DNA of 64,000 bases, taken from positions 5,566-69,565 of the forward strand of contig DXBT01000035.1 in the NCBI GenBank assembly GCA_019116365.1, given 5' to 3'. Origin of the DNA: Barnesiella merdipullorum. GTDB taxonomy: Bacteria > Bacteroidota > Bacteroidia > Bacteroidales > Barnesiellaceae. A program made the translations under genes and the position numbers. The notes under the pieces were generated by a model. It ran no database searches. It worked only from the letters and a program-made list of their open reading frames with translations, and had not been told where the DNA came from. Positions 8,280 to 16,871 of this stretch are shown in pieces. The number at the start of each line of letters is the position of its first letter. Position 1 is the stretch's first letter.

Positions 8280-8316
8280 CCGGTTGTAACTGCAAACTTG
8301 TAACACATATCTGTTG

Positions 8317-9816
8317 ATGAAGACGCAAAAAATATATTTTTTCCTGTGTATCGCAGCTCTGTTTTTATCTGGAATTTCGTGTAATTCGACCGACGAGGAG
8401 GAGATAACCTATACCCTGTCGGAGAGTGTGCGGGTTACCAGTTTCTCTTTGGCCGCCAACGATTCGGTGTTGGCCCACCTCGATACCATCTTCTTTACCA
8501 TCGACTTGAACGGGGGGCAAATCTACAATGCCGATTCTCTGCCCAAGGGTACCGACGTGTCGGCTCTTATTGCCAACATCTCGTTTGACAATGTGGCCCA
8601 GGCCAAAATAATCATGGACCGTGGCGATGCTACCAAAAACGATACTATCGATTACCTGGCTACTCCCACCGACTCGATCGACTTTACTTCCAAAGTGTCG
8701 CTGGTGGTGACTGCCCAAAATGGAGTGACCGAAAAGTGGTACTCGGTGAAGGTGAACGTGCACCAAATCGATCCCGATTCGCTCTATTGGAACACCCCCT
8801 TTGGAATGAGAACGTTGCCTTGTGGCCCAGGTACGACGGTGACGGCTCAAAAAGCGGTCTATTTCAAGGAAAAAGTCTATTCGTTTATCGAGGTTAACTC
8901 GACTTATACCGTATATACAACCGACAACCCTTATGCCGACAACTGGACGACACAGGAGTTGAACCTGCCCTTTACGCCCAATGTGAAGTCGGTGCAGGCT
9001 ACGACCGATGCCTTGTACATGCTCTCGCAAACCGGTGAACTTTATCGCTCGGAAGACGGGACGAACTGGACCTCGACAGGCCAGTCGTTCTATTCGCTCG
9101 TAGGTTCGTGGAAGTCACGGCTGCTGGGTGTTGTACTGGACAACGGCACCTACAAACACGACTGTTATCCGCGGCCCGAAGGGTTCACACCCTATCCTGT
9201 ACCGGCCAATTTCCCCATCACCGGCAGCAGTCAAATGGTGACTTTCGTCTCGGAGTATGATTTGGATTCGCCCCAGTCGATTATGATAGGTGGTCGCACA
9301 GCCAGCAACAAACTCACGGGCGCTACCTGGGGTTACGACGGTGAAGCCTGGGCGCAGCTGGGAGGAGCCATTACCCCCTGTGAGGGAGCTCTGCTCTTTC
9401 CCTATTTCACTTTCACGACCAGCGAATATTGGATAACAACCCGATATACCTCGTGGATTGCAATCGGCGGGCGCGAGGCTGGAGGCGTATCCGACTCGGT
9501 TTATGTCTCGATCAACAACGGCAATACCTGGAGCAAGGCCCCCGACTTGTTGGCCATGCCCTCTTATATTGCTCCCCGGGCATTTGCCTCGGTGCTGGTT
9601 GTCGAGGCCGATTTTGCCGCTTCGCAGAAGTCCTCGCCTCTGTGGCGGTTCATGCCCGTGCGCCCGATGCCGGCCATGGCTGTTACGCGGGCTACCAACG
9701 ACGATTACAAGATTCCCTACATCTATATCTTTGGCGGAGAGAGCGACGCCGGTACAACCTATAACCAGATATGGCGAGGCGCGATAGGACGCCTGAGGTA
9801 CCCGCCTATACCGTAA
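8317..9816 (+). CDS. DUF6242-like surface lipoprotein with kelch-type C-terminal region
   Basis: A 499-residue protein from the ATG at 8317; the TTG just upstream is in frame but less likely. A lipoprotein signal ends in SGISC (Cys22), followed by NSTDEEE. An acidic stretch right after the lipidated Cys is the Bacteroidetes lipoprotein export signal, so surface exposure is likely. Residues 30-150 resemble the DUF6242/DUF5018 Ig-like N-terminal domain (VRVTSFSLAANDSVLAHLDTIFFTIDL). The rest has repeated beta motifs (LYRSEDGTNW, TIMIGGRT-like, VSINNGNTWSKAP, YIYIFGGES), like a kelch or sialidase-type propeller. I see no catalytic signature. Role unknown; carbohydrate or matrix binding is possible. 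Confidence 0.75.
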   Translation: MKTQKIYFFLCIAALFLSGISCNSTDEEEITYTLSESVRVTSFSLAANDSVLAHLDTIFFTIDLNGGQIYNADSLPKGTDVSALIANISFDNVAQAKIIMDRGDATKNDTIDYLATPTDSIDFTSKVSLVVTAQNGVTEKWYSVKVNVHQIDPDSLYWNTPFGMRTLPCGPGTTVTAQKAVYFKEKVYSFIEVNSTYTVYTTDNPYADNWTTQELNLPFTPNVKSVQATTDALYMLSQTGELYRSEDGTNWTSTGQSFYSLVGSWKSRLLGVVLDNGTYKHDCYPRPEGFTPYPVPANFPITGSSQMVTFVSEYDLDSPQSIMIGGRTASNKLTGATWGYDGEAWAQLGGAITPCEGALLFPYFTFTTSEYWITTRYTSWIAIGGREAGGVSDSVYVSINNGNTWSKAPDLLAMPSYIAPRAFASVLVVEADFAASQKSSPLWRFMPVRPMPAMAVTRATNDDYKIPYIYIFGGESDAGTTYNQIWRGAIGRLRYPPIP

Positions 9817-9902
9817 TTGTGCGATGGGGGAAAGGGCAATCGATATACTTTTCGTCGGAATATTTCGTTTTATGTATGTAGGCATGTAAAAATGGTGCGC
9901 AC

Positions 9903-10580
9903 ATGAAAAAGATAATTCCGATTATAGTCATATTGATGAGTTGCACGGCAGCCGTATCGGCGCAAGACTACCGTTTCGATGCGGGTCTGGCGGGCGGTAT
10001 AAGCTGCTATATGGGCGATGCCAACCAGGTTTCGCCGTGGCATCGGCCGGGTGCTGCGATAAGCGGGGTATTCCGCTTTTTGCTCAATTACCGGTGGGCT
10101 GTCAAGACCGACATCTCGGCCATGCAGTTCTCGGGCGATACGCGCGACTTCGACAACCAGTTCCCCAACGGGGGTGCATATTCGTTTGAGAGTTGGCAAT
10201 ACCGGTTGGGCGGACAGATAGAGTTCAACTTCTTCAATTACGGGATGGGGTACTCTTATTTGAACACGAAGCGCATCTCGCCCTATCTGTTGGCCGGCGC
10301 CGGGGTAGGCTACTCAACGGTCGATGGCGGATATGTGAGTGTAGATGGCTCGTTGGGCCTTGGTGTAAAATACAAGATAGCCCCGCGATGGAACATAAGT
10401 TTGGAGTTTGCCATGCACAAGACGTTGGGCGATAGCTTCGACGGGAAGGCATTGGGCGATCCCTACAACATAAAAAGTAGCGTGCTGAAGAATACCGATT
10501 GGTTTTCAACAACGTTGTTTTCGATCACGTATGAATTTGGCCGCAAAAAAGAGATTTGTAACAACAACGATAATCGTTGA
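9903..10580 (+). CDS. DUF6089-type outer-membrane beta-barrel protein
   Basis: A 225-residue protein with a signal peptide ending VSAQ (about residue 22). It has alternating hydrophobic/aromatic beta strands typical of a small 8-stranded porin: FDAGLAGGISCYMGD, YRWAVKTDISAMQFSGD, YRLGGQIEFNFFNYG, PYLLAGAGVGYS, WNISLEFAMHKTLGD. The GDxN pattern near the start and the position directly upstream of uppS and bamA match the DUF6089 family of Bacteroidota. It probably belongs to the envelope-assembly operon. Molecular role unknown. Confidence 0.8.
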   Translation: MKKIIPIIVILMSCTAAVSAQDYRFDAGLAGGISCYMGDANQVSPWHRPGAAISGVFRFLLNYRWAVKTDISAMQFSGDTRDFDNQFPNGGAYSFESWQYRLGGQIEFNFFNYGMGYSYLNTKRISPYLLAGAGVGYSTVDGGYVSVDGSLGLGVKYKIAPRWNISLEFAMHKTLGDSFDGKALGDPYNIKSSVLKNTDWFSTTLFSITYEFGRKKEICNNNDNR

Positions 10581-10585
10581 AGAGA

Positions 10586-11323
10586 ATGACTTACGCAGAG
10601 CAGATAAATCGTACTCGTGTGCCGAAGCACATCGCCATCATTATGGACGGTAACGGCCGTTGGGCCAAGGAGCGGGGATTGGACCGTTCGGAGGGCCATC
10701 GCAAGGGCCTCGATGTGGTTCACGAAATTACCGATGCCGCCGCCGAAGTGGGGGTGCAATACCTTACGCTATATGCTTTCTCGACCGAGAACTGGAATCG
10801 CCCGCAAGCCGAGGTCGATGCCCTCATGGCATTGGTAGTTTTTGGAATCGAGCGTGAGACTCCCGGCATGATCGAGAAGGGGGTGCGTCTGTCGGTGATT
10901 GGCGACATAGACCGTCTGCCGGCCGATGTGAAAGCTCGTTTGCTGAAATGTATCAGCGATACCTCGGGCGGCAAACGCATCGTGCTGAACCTGGCGCTCA
11001 GCTATTCGTCGCGTTGGGAGATTGCCCGGGCCACTCGCTGCATTGCCCGGGAAGTGCTGGACGGTCGCCTGTCGGTCGATGACATTGACGAGACGATCCT
11101 CGACCGCTATATGACAACGGCCGATATGCCCAACCCCGATTTGCTCATCAGAACAGGTGGCGAGATACGTCTCAGCAACTTCCTGCTGTGGCAGTTGTCC
11201 TATGCCGAGTTCTATTTTACCCCTGAGTATTGGCCCGATTTCACCGACGAGAGTCTCTACAAAGCCATCGTCGAGTACCAGTCGAGAGAGCGCCGGTTCG
11301 GGAAAACGAGTGAACAACTATAA
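10586..11323 (+). CDS. uppS: Isoprenyl transferase (undecaprenyl diphosphate synthase)
   Basis: The ATG at 10586 gives 245 residues. A TTG at 10577 is in frame and would overlap the previous stop, but the ATG gives the normal length. The cis-prenyltransferase motifs are HIAIIMDGNGRWAKERG (catalytic Asp, substrate-binding Gly-Asn-Gly-Arg), FSTENWNRP, and DLLIRTGGEIRLSNFLLWQLSYAEFYF near the C-terminus. It makes the C55 lipid carrier for peptidoglycan and surface polysaccharide. The next gene, bamA, begins at the base after its stop. Confidence 0.96.
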   Translation: MTYAEQINRTRVPKHIAIIMDGNGRWAKERGLDRSEGHRKGLDVVHEITDAAAEVGVQYLTLYAFSTENWNRPQAEVDALMALVVFGIERETPGMIEKGVRLSVIGDIDRLPADVKARLLKCISDTSGGKRIVLNLALSYSSRWEIARATRCIAREVLDGRLSVDDIDETILDRYMTTADMPNPDLLIRTGGEIRLSNFLLWQLSYAEFYFTPEYWPDFTDESLYKAIVEYQSRERRFGKTSEQL

Positions 11324-13993
11324 ATGAAGAATTTGAATTTGAAAATGCAACATACTATGCCTTTCAGGTATTTGGCCGTCCTTTTGACATTGTCTTTGTG
11401 TTCATTGGCGGCAACCGCACAGAACGAAGAAAAGCTCGACACGATATACAACCCCAAGGTAGTGTATTCGGCTATCCCGCAAAAGTATGAGATTGCCGGC
11501 ATTACTGTGACCGGGGCTCCCAACTACGAGGACTATGTGCTCATTGGCTACTCGGGTCTCGAGGTGGGACAGGTAATCGAGATTCCCGGCAACGCCATTA
11601 CCGACGCGGCCAAAAAATTCTGGAGGCAAGGCCTCTTCTCCGACGTGATTATTAAGTTGGCCAAGGTCTATGGCGACAAAGCGTGGATCGAGATTCAGCT
11701 CAAGCAGCAGCCGCGTATCTCGCAAATCAACTATCACGGCCTCAAGAAAAGCGAACGCGAAGACCTGGAGATGCGACTGGGTTTGGTGAAGGGTAACCAG
11801 ATAACGCCCAACATTGTGGACCGTGCCACTACCATCATCAAGAAGCACTTCGAGGAGAAGGGCTTCAAAAATGCCGAAGTCAATATCAAGCAGACCGACG
11901 ACCTTACCCACGAAAACGAGGTAATCGTCGATATCTATATCGACAAGAAAGAGAAAATCAAAGTCCACAAGATATACATCGAGGGCAACAAGGTACTCTC
12001 GGACCGCAAGATCAAGTGGGCCATGAAGAAGACCAACGAGAAGGGCAACCTGCTCCACCTCTTCCGCACCAAGAAATTTGTCGAGGAGAACTACAAAAAC
12101 GATAAGAACCTCATTATCGAGAAGTATAACGAGCTGGGCTACCGCGATGCTGCTATCGTGAGTGATAGCGTGGTGCGCTTCGACGACAAGACCGTCGATG
12201 TCTATCTCACCATCGACGAGGGCGACAAATACTACATTCGCAACATCGAGTGGGTGGGCAACACGATTTATCCGTCGGACTACCTCTCGGCCGTGCTGGG
12301 CATGAAACCGGGCGATGTCTATAACCAGAAGATGCTGAACAAGCGTACGATGGAAGACGAAGATGCCGTAGCCAACCTCTACATGGACCGTGGTTACCTC
12401 TTCTTCCAGTTGGTACCCATCGAGGGGAATGTGCAGAACGACTCCATCGACCTGGAGATTCGACTCTTCGAGGGGCCGCAGGCGCGTATCAACAAAGTGG
12501 TTATCAACGGTAACGACCGCTTGTATGAGCATGTAATACGGCGTGAGTTGCGTACCAAGCCGGGCGAACTCTTCAGCAAGTCGGACCTCATGCGTTCGGC
12601 TCGTGAGATTGCGCAGACCGGCCACTTCGACCCCGAGACGATGGATATCAGACCCGAGCCCAACGAAGAAAACGGTACGGTGGACCTCATTTACAACCTC
12701 GAGTCGAAGGCCAACGACCAAATCGAGTTCTCGGCCGGTTGGGGCCAGACGGGTGTGATTGGTAAGCTCAGTCTTAAATTTACCAACTTCTCCATTAAGA
12801 ATCTACTGAACCCTAAATCGTTCAAGGGTATCATACCGCAGGGCGACGGACAGACTTTCACCATCAGTGCGCAGACCAATGCCCGCTACTACCAGCAATA
12901 CAGCATCTCGTTCTACGATCCCTGGTTCGGCGGCAAGCGACCTAACTCGTTCCAGTTCTCGGCCTATTACAGCCGTCAGACCGGTATCGAGAGCTCGTTC
13001 CTGAGCAATGCCTACAACAGCATCTACAACAATGCGTTGTATGGGGGCTACTATGGTGGTTATGGCAGCTATTACAACAACTACTACAACGACTATTACC
13101 AAAATGCCTACGAGAATGCGCTCGACCCCAACAAGTCGTTGCAGATGGTGGGCGTGTCGTTCGGTTTCGGTAAACGGTTGGAGTGGCCCGATGACTACTT
13201 CACCTTCATGGCCGAGCTTGGTTATCAGGCCTATATCCTCAAGAATTGGGAGTATCTCTATTACATGCAGAATGGTACCTCGCACAGCTTCACGCTGGGC
13301 TTGACCCTGGGACGTAGCTCTATCGACAACCCTATCTATACCCGTCGCGGTTCGCAGTTCACCCTGTCGGCCCAGTTTACGCCACCCTATTCGCTCTTCT
13401 CCAAGACCGACTACAAGAGCCTCTACGAAAGCTCGTCGCGAGCCGACCGCGAGAAACTCTACCGCTGGATCGAGTATTACAAGATTAAGTTCAAGAGCCG
13501 CGTCTATACGCCGCTGAACAACTCGGAGAAATATACGCTGGTGCTCATGGGCCGTGCCGACTTCGGTTTGCTGGGCTCGTACAACAAATACAAACAGACC
13601 CCCTTCGAGACCTTCTGTGTGGGAGGTGACGGTATGACCGGTTCCTATACCTATGCTACCGAGACCATCGGTTTGAGAGGTTATGACAACAACTCGCTCA
13701 CGCCTTATTATGACGGTCGTGCCTATACCCGCTTCTCGATGGAGTTGCACTTCCCGTTCCTGTTGCAACCCTCATCGACCATCTACGGTTTGGCCTTTGT
13801 CGAGGGCGGTAATGCCTGGACCCAGCTCGAGAATTTCAACCCCTTCTCGCTGAAACGTTCGGCCGGTGTGGGTGTGCGCATCTTCCTGCCGATGATTGGT
13901 CTGATGGGTATCGACTGGGCCTACGGTTTCGACAAGGTACAGGGCGAACGCGGTGGAGGCCACTTCCACTTCATCCTGGGTCAGGAATTTTAA
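11324..13993 (+). CDS. bamA: Outer membrane protein assembly factor BamA (Omp85)
   Basis: An 889-residue Omp85 protein with a signal peptide ending LAATAQ. Residues about 50-450 hold five POTRA-like repeats (e.g. ISQINYHGLKKSEREDLEMRL, KVHKIYIEGNKVLSDRKI, YIRNIEWVGNTIYPSDYLS, INKVVINGNDRLYEHVIRREL). A 16-stranded barrel follows, ending in the typical aromatic C-terminus HFHFILGQEF. The VRIFLPMIGLMGIDWAYGF region near the end is the conserved barrel-closing segment. It inserts beta-barrel proteins into the outer membrane. An extra Tyr/Asn/Gly-rich loop of about 40 residues lies at about 560-602. Neighbours uppS and skp-like genes support the role. Confidence 0.96.
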   Translation: MKNLNLKMQHTMPFRYLAVLLTLSLCSLAATAQNEEKLDTIYNPKVVYSAIPQKYEIAGITVTGAPNYEDYVLIGYSGLEVGQVIEIPGNAITDAAKKFWRQGLFSDVIIKLAKVYGDKAWIEIQLKQQPRISQINYHGLKKSEREDLEMRLGLVKGNQITPNIVDRATTIIKKHFEEKGFKNAEVNIKQTDDLTHENEVIVDIYIDKKEKIKVHKIYIEGNKVLSDRKIKWAMKKTNEKGNLLHLFRTKKFVEENYKNDKNLIIEKYNELGYRDAAIVSDSVVRFDDKTVDVYLTIDEGDKYYIRNIEWVGNTIYPSDYLSAVLGMKPGDVYNQKMLNKRTMEDEDAVANLYMDRGYLFFQLVPIEGNVQNDSIDLEIRLFEGPQARINKVVINGNDRLYEHVIRRELRTKPGELFSKSDLMRSAREIAQTGHFDPETMDIRPEPNEENGTVDLIYNLESKANDQIEFSAGWGQTGVIGKLSLKFTNFSIKNLLNPKSFKGIIPQGDGQTFTISAQTNARYYQQYSISFYDPWFGGKRPNSFQFSAYYSRQTGIESSFLSNAYNSIYNNALYGGYYGGYGSYYNNYYNDYYQNAYENALDPNKSLQMVGVSFGFGKRLEWPDDYFTFMAELGYQAYILKNWEYLYYMQNGTSHSFTLGLTLGRSSIDNPIYTRRGSQFTLSAQFTPPYSLFSKTDYKSLYESSSRADREKLYRWIEYYKIKFKSRVYTPLNNSEKYTLVLMGRADFGLLGSYNKYKQTPFETFCVGGDGMTGSYTYATETIGLRGYDNNSLTPYYDGRAYTRFSMELHFPFLLQPSSTIYGLAFVEGGNAWTQLENFNPFSLKRSAGVGVRIFLPMIGLMGIDWAYGFDKVQGERGGGHFHFILGQEF

Positions 13994-14036
13994 TTTGTGA
14001 AAAAAGAGATACATTTTGTGTTAAATGCTTTAAAAG

Positions 14037-14076
14037 GATAGCGCGGTTTACGAGAATCGCGCTATCTTTATTTTTC
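14037..14076 (+). terminator. Terminator after bamA
   Basis: GATAGCGCG (14037-14045) pairs with CGCGCTATC (14058-14066) across a 12-nt loop, followed by TTTATTTTTC. It separates bamA from the first ompH/skp gene, at least partly. Confidence 0.8.
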
Positions 14077-14147
14077 GGAGACTGTGGTGATTGGTTCGCT
14101 CTCTCCCCGAGAACGTAGAAATGTATAACTAAACCCTGTAAAGCAAT

Positions 14148-14663
14148 ATGAAACGAATTGTCCTTTTGGCGATAGCGGTTGTAGCTTTTGCCGCGTCGTC
14201 GGTAGCCCAAAAGTATGCTTTGATCGATATGGAGTATATCCTCAAGAATATACCCTCCTACGAGATGGCCAACGAGCAGTTGAACCAGGTGTCGCAACGC
14301 TGGCAGAAGGAGTGCGACGACAAGGCTGCCGAGGCCAAGACGATGTATCAGAACTACCAGTCGGACCTGGTGTTCCTCACCGAAGATATGAAGGTGAAAC
14401 GCGAGGAAGAGATTCGTGCCAAGGAGACCGAGGTGGTGGAGTTGCGCCGTAAATACTTCGGCCCCGAAGGCGAGTTGTTCAAGAAACGCGAGAGCCTCAT
14501 GAAGCCTATACAAGACGATATCTACAATGCCGTCAAGAAGATTTCGGAGGAGAAAGGCTATTCGATGGTCATCGACCGAGCCTCGTCGCCCAACATCATT
14601 TTTGCTTCGCCCAAGATAGATATAAGTAATGAAGTGCTCTCAAAGTTAGGATATTCAAAATAA
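14148..14663 (+). CDS. OmpH/Skp-family periplasmic chaperone (first copy)
   Basis: A 171-residue protein with a signal peptide (MKRIVLLAIAVVAFAASSVA), then YALIDMEYILKNIPSYEMAN, the strand that opens Skp domains. A long charged coiled coil follows (about 40-120, rich in Lys/Glu, e.g. KREEEIRAKETEVVELRRK), and the protein returns to a beta strand (YSMVIDRASSPNIIFASPKIDIS). Skp holds unfolded outer-membrane proteins for BamA. It is one of two tandem copies directly after bamA. Confidence 0.92.
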   Translation: MKRIVLLAIAVVAFAASSVAQKYALIDMEYILKNIPSYEMANEQLNQVSQRWQKECDDKAAEAKTMYQNYQSDLVFLTEDMKVKREEEIRAKETEVVELRRKYFGPEGELFKKRESLMKPIQDDIYNAVKKISEEKGYSMVIDRASSPNIIFASPKIDISNEVLSKLGYSK

Positions 14664-14668
14664 ATGCG

Positions 14669-14676
14669 TACTTTTG
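14669..14676 (+). promoter_or_regulatory. -7 element between the two ompH genes
   Basis: TACTTTTG matches TAnnTTTG and lies right after the first ompH stop, 40 bases before the second copy's ATG. No good -33 box is seen. The second chaperone may therefore have its own promoter. Confidence 0.5.
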
Positions 14677-14716
14677 CACTGTTATTCGTAACTAACAATA
14701 AAAACAAAATTATAGT

Positions 14717-15232
14717 ATGATCAAAAAACTTCTTTTTGCTGCTGTGTGCTTCTGCTCGCTGAGCTTCATGGCACAGGCGCAACAGGCCCTTAAATTCGGT
14801 ACCGTAAATTCTCAGGAGATTTTCATGCTGATGCCCGAGAAAGCAACTGCCGAGAAAACTCTTCAAGATATCAATAAGAAATATGAAGATGAGTTCATGA
14901 AGATTCAGGAAGAGTTCACCAAGAAATACAAAGAGTACATGGCTTTGGGTGATACCATTCCCGAGACAATACGTGCCCGTCGTGCACAAGAGGTTCAAGA
15001 CTCGCAATCGCGTATCGAGAGCTTCCGCGAAATGGCCACTCAAGATATTCAAAAACAACAAGAGGCTCTCTTCGCTCCCATTCAACAGAAGTTGATGGAT
15101 GCCATCAAATCGGTAGGTGCCGAGGGTAAGTTTACCTATATCTTCGATCTGGCTTATCCTATTGTAATTTATCAGGGAGCTCCCAGTGAAGATGTGACTC
15201 CGTTGGTAAAGGCCAAATTGGGATTGAAATAA
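14717..15232 (+). CDS. OmpH/Skp-family periplasmic chaperone (second copy)
   Basis: A 171-residue protein with a signal peptide ending MAQAQ. It opens with LKFGTVNSQEIFMLMPEKATAEK, has a central coiled coil (KYEDEFMKIQEEFTKKYKEY and onward), and ends FTYIFDLAYPIVIYQGAPSEDVTPLVKAKLGLK. It has the same length as the first copy but is clearly diverged, so this is an old duplication. It has its own likely promoter and terminator, so its level could differ from that of the first copy. Confidence 0.92.
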   Translation: MIKKLLFAAVCFCSLSFMAQAQQALKFGTVNSQEIFMLMPEKATAEKTLQDINKKYEDEFMKIQEEFTKKYKEYMALGDTIPETIRARRAQEVQDSQSRIESFREMATQDIQKQQEALFAPIQQKLMDAIKSVGAEGKFTYIFDLAYPIVIYQGAPSEDVTPLVKAKLGLK

Positions 15233-15256
15233 TTCTCCCTCATCGAGGGATTTCAT

Positions 15257-15289
15257 AAAAGGGTGATAACGCAACTTATCATCCTTTTT
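15257..15289 (+). terminator. Terminator after the second ompH gene
   Basis: AAAAGGGTGATAA (15257-15269) pairs with TTATCATCCTTTT (15276-15288) with one G-T wobble and a 6-nt loop. The stem ends in a T run. Confidence 0.75.
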
Positions 15290-15306
15290 CCATATCTAAG
15301 CGAACA

Positions 15307-16155
15307 ATGATAAACGTGAACAAAGAGCACATGGCTATGGGCCCCATCGGCGTGTTCGATTCGGGTTACGGCGGTCTCACCATTCTCGAGCAGGTGCGCA
15401 AGGGGTTGCCGCAGTACGACTACCTCTACCTGGGCGACAATGCGCGGGCTCCCTATGGTACCCGCTCGTTTGAGATAGTGTATGAGTTTACCAAGCAGGC
15501 GGTGCTGCACCTCTTCGACGAAGGGTGCTCGCTGGTGATATTGGCCTGCAACACGGCTTCGGCCAAGGCTCTGCGCAGTATCCAGCAGAACGATCTGCCC
15601 CGTATTGCCCCCGACCGACGGGTGTTGGGAGTCATACGCCCCACGGTCGAGGCATTGGCCGAGTTGTCGCATACCGGTCACATAGGGGTACTGGCTACGC
15701 CGGGAACCATCCAGTCGCACTCCTACGAGATGGAGATTAAAAAGATGTATCCCCATTTCAAGGTCTATGGACAGGCCTGCCCCATGTGGGTGCCGCTGGT
15801 CGAGAACAACGAGGCACAAGGTCCCGGAGCCGACTATTTCGTGAAGAAGTATATCGACGAACTGCTGGCCCAGTCGCCCGATATCGATACGGTGGTATTG
15901 GGGTGTACCCACTATCCGCTGCTGCTCGACAAAATCAGAGCCTATCTGCCCCCGTCGGTATCGGTGGTGATGCAGGGTCCGCTGGTTACCGACCGTCTCG
16001 ACGACTACCTGCGCCGTCACCCCGAGATAGAGACCCGTTGCTCGAAGGGCGGCCATTGCCGCTATCTGACCACCGAGGCTCCCGGCAAATTCTCCGAGGC
16101 CGCCACTCTCTTCCTTAACGAGCCGGTAGAGGCCGAACACATTGTATTGGGATAA
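15307..16155 (+). CDS. murI: Glutamate racemase
   Basis: A 282-residue cytosolic enzyme that makes D-glutamate for peptidoglycan. The two catalytic cysteines lie in VILACNTASA (Cys81) and VVLGCTHYPLL (Cys200). The N-terminal FDSGYGGLTIL loop carries the catalytic Asp/Ser. The ATG at 15307 gives about ten extra residues before the conserved IGVFDSG; one of the later Met codons (residues 9 and 11) could also be used. It closes the envelope-biogenesis cluster. Confidence 0.95.
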   Translation: MINVNKEHMAMGPIGVFDSGYGGLTILEQVRKGLPQYDYLYLGDNARAPYGTRSFEIVYEFTKQAVLHLFDEGCSLVILACNTASAKALRSIQQNDLPRIAPDRRVLGVIRPTVEALAELSHTGHIGVLATPGTIQSHSYEMEIKKMYPHFKVYGQACPMWVPLVENNEAQGPGADYFVKKYIDELLAQSPDIDTVVLGCTHYPLLLDKIRAYLPPSVSVVMQGPLVTDRLDDYLRRHPEIETRCSKGGHCRYLTTEAPGKFSEAATLFLNEPVEAEHIVLG

Positions 16156-16176
16156 CGATAAAAACAATTTTCGACT

Positions 16177-16710
16177 ATGGCAAAGAAAGAATCACAACCG
16201 GGTATCCGGGTCAACAAATACATTAGCGACTCGGGCTTCTGTTCCCGTCGGGAAGCCGATAAGCTCATTACCGACGAGCGGGTTACCATCAACGGCGAAC
16301 CGGCTACGTTGGGCAGTCGGGTAGAAGAGGGCGACAAAGTAAAGATCGACGGTGAGCCTCTGCACTACATTCCCATGGAGCAACGCGAGTACAAGCTGCG
16401 TCGATATGGCGCCGCTTCTCGTCGAAACAGCTCGTTCGGGGCCGAAGCCGCCGAGGAGAAGTCGGCTCACCGACCTTCGCGCAATCGTGCCGCCGGGCGT
16501 GACGAGGAGCCCCAGGGCGGACGTCGCACCCGGCATGCTGCACCCGCTGCTCACGAGGGTGGTCGCCGGGGAACCCAGTCGGGCAAGTCGCATCCAACGG
16601 CCGCTTACCCCGACAAGAGAGGTACAGGCCGAGGTGTCTCGAGCGAACATTCGCGGGGCCGTGGTGCGGCCTCTAAAGCTCGTCCCGACGAGAAACGTCG
16701 GCGGGGCTGA
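16177..16710 (+). CDS. Short S4-domain RNA-binding protein with a basic disordered tail
   Basis: A 177-residue protein. Residues about 10-62 form an S4 domain closest to the RluB/RluF pseudouridine synthases (IRVNKYISDSGFCSRREADKLI, then VTINGEPATLGSRVEEGDKVKIDG). In those enzymes a catalytic domain with an RLDxxTxG motif follows. Here that domain is absent; the remaining ~110 residues are low-complexity, rich in Arg, Gly, Ser, Ala and Glu. A terminator lies downstream. It probably binds structured RNA or ribosomes without modifying them. The tail could be real or could reflect loss of an ancestral catalytic domain. Confidence 0.75.
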   Translation: MAKKESQPGIRVNKYISDSGFCSRREADKLITDERVTINGEPATLGSRVEEGDKVKIDGEPLHYIPMEQREYKLRRYGAASRRNSSFGAEAAEEKSAHRPSRNRAAGRDEEPQGGRRTRHAAPAAHEGGRRGTQSGKSHPTAAYPDKRGTGRGVSSEHSRGRGAASKARPDEKRRRG

Positions 16711-16788
16711 TGCCTGCCGCACGATCCGGAAACGCGACAATCGCACAAGAGAGCTTGTCCCTCCCGGCAGAACCATACGATACGAAAA

Positions 16789-16833
16789 ATCCCCTTACAG
16801 GCCTTTAGGACCGGTAAGGGGATCTGCTTTTTT
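16789..16833. terminator. Bidirectional terminator between the S4 gene and yeiH
   Basis: ATCCCCTTAC (16789-16798) pairs with GTAAGGGGAT (16814-16823). T-rich tracts follow on both strands (TTTTTT on plus, the complement of GAAAA on minus). It sits between convergent genes. Confidence 0.8.
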
Positions 16834-16871
16834 GACCCTATTTTGAAATCTCCTGTTTTTTTATCAGAGGG

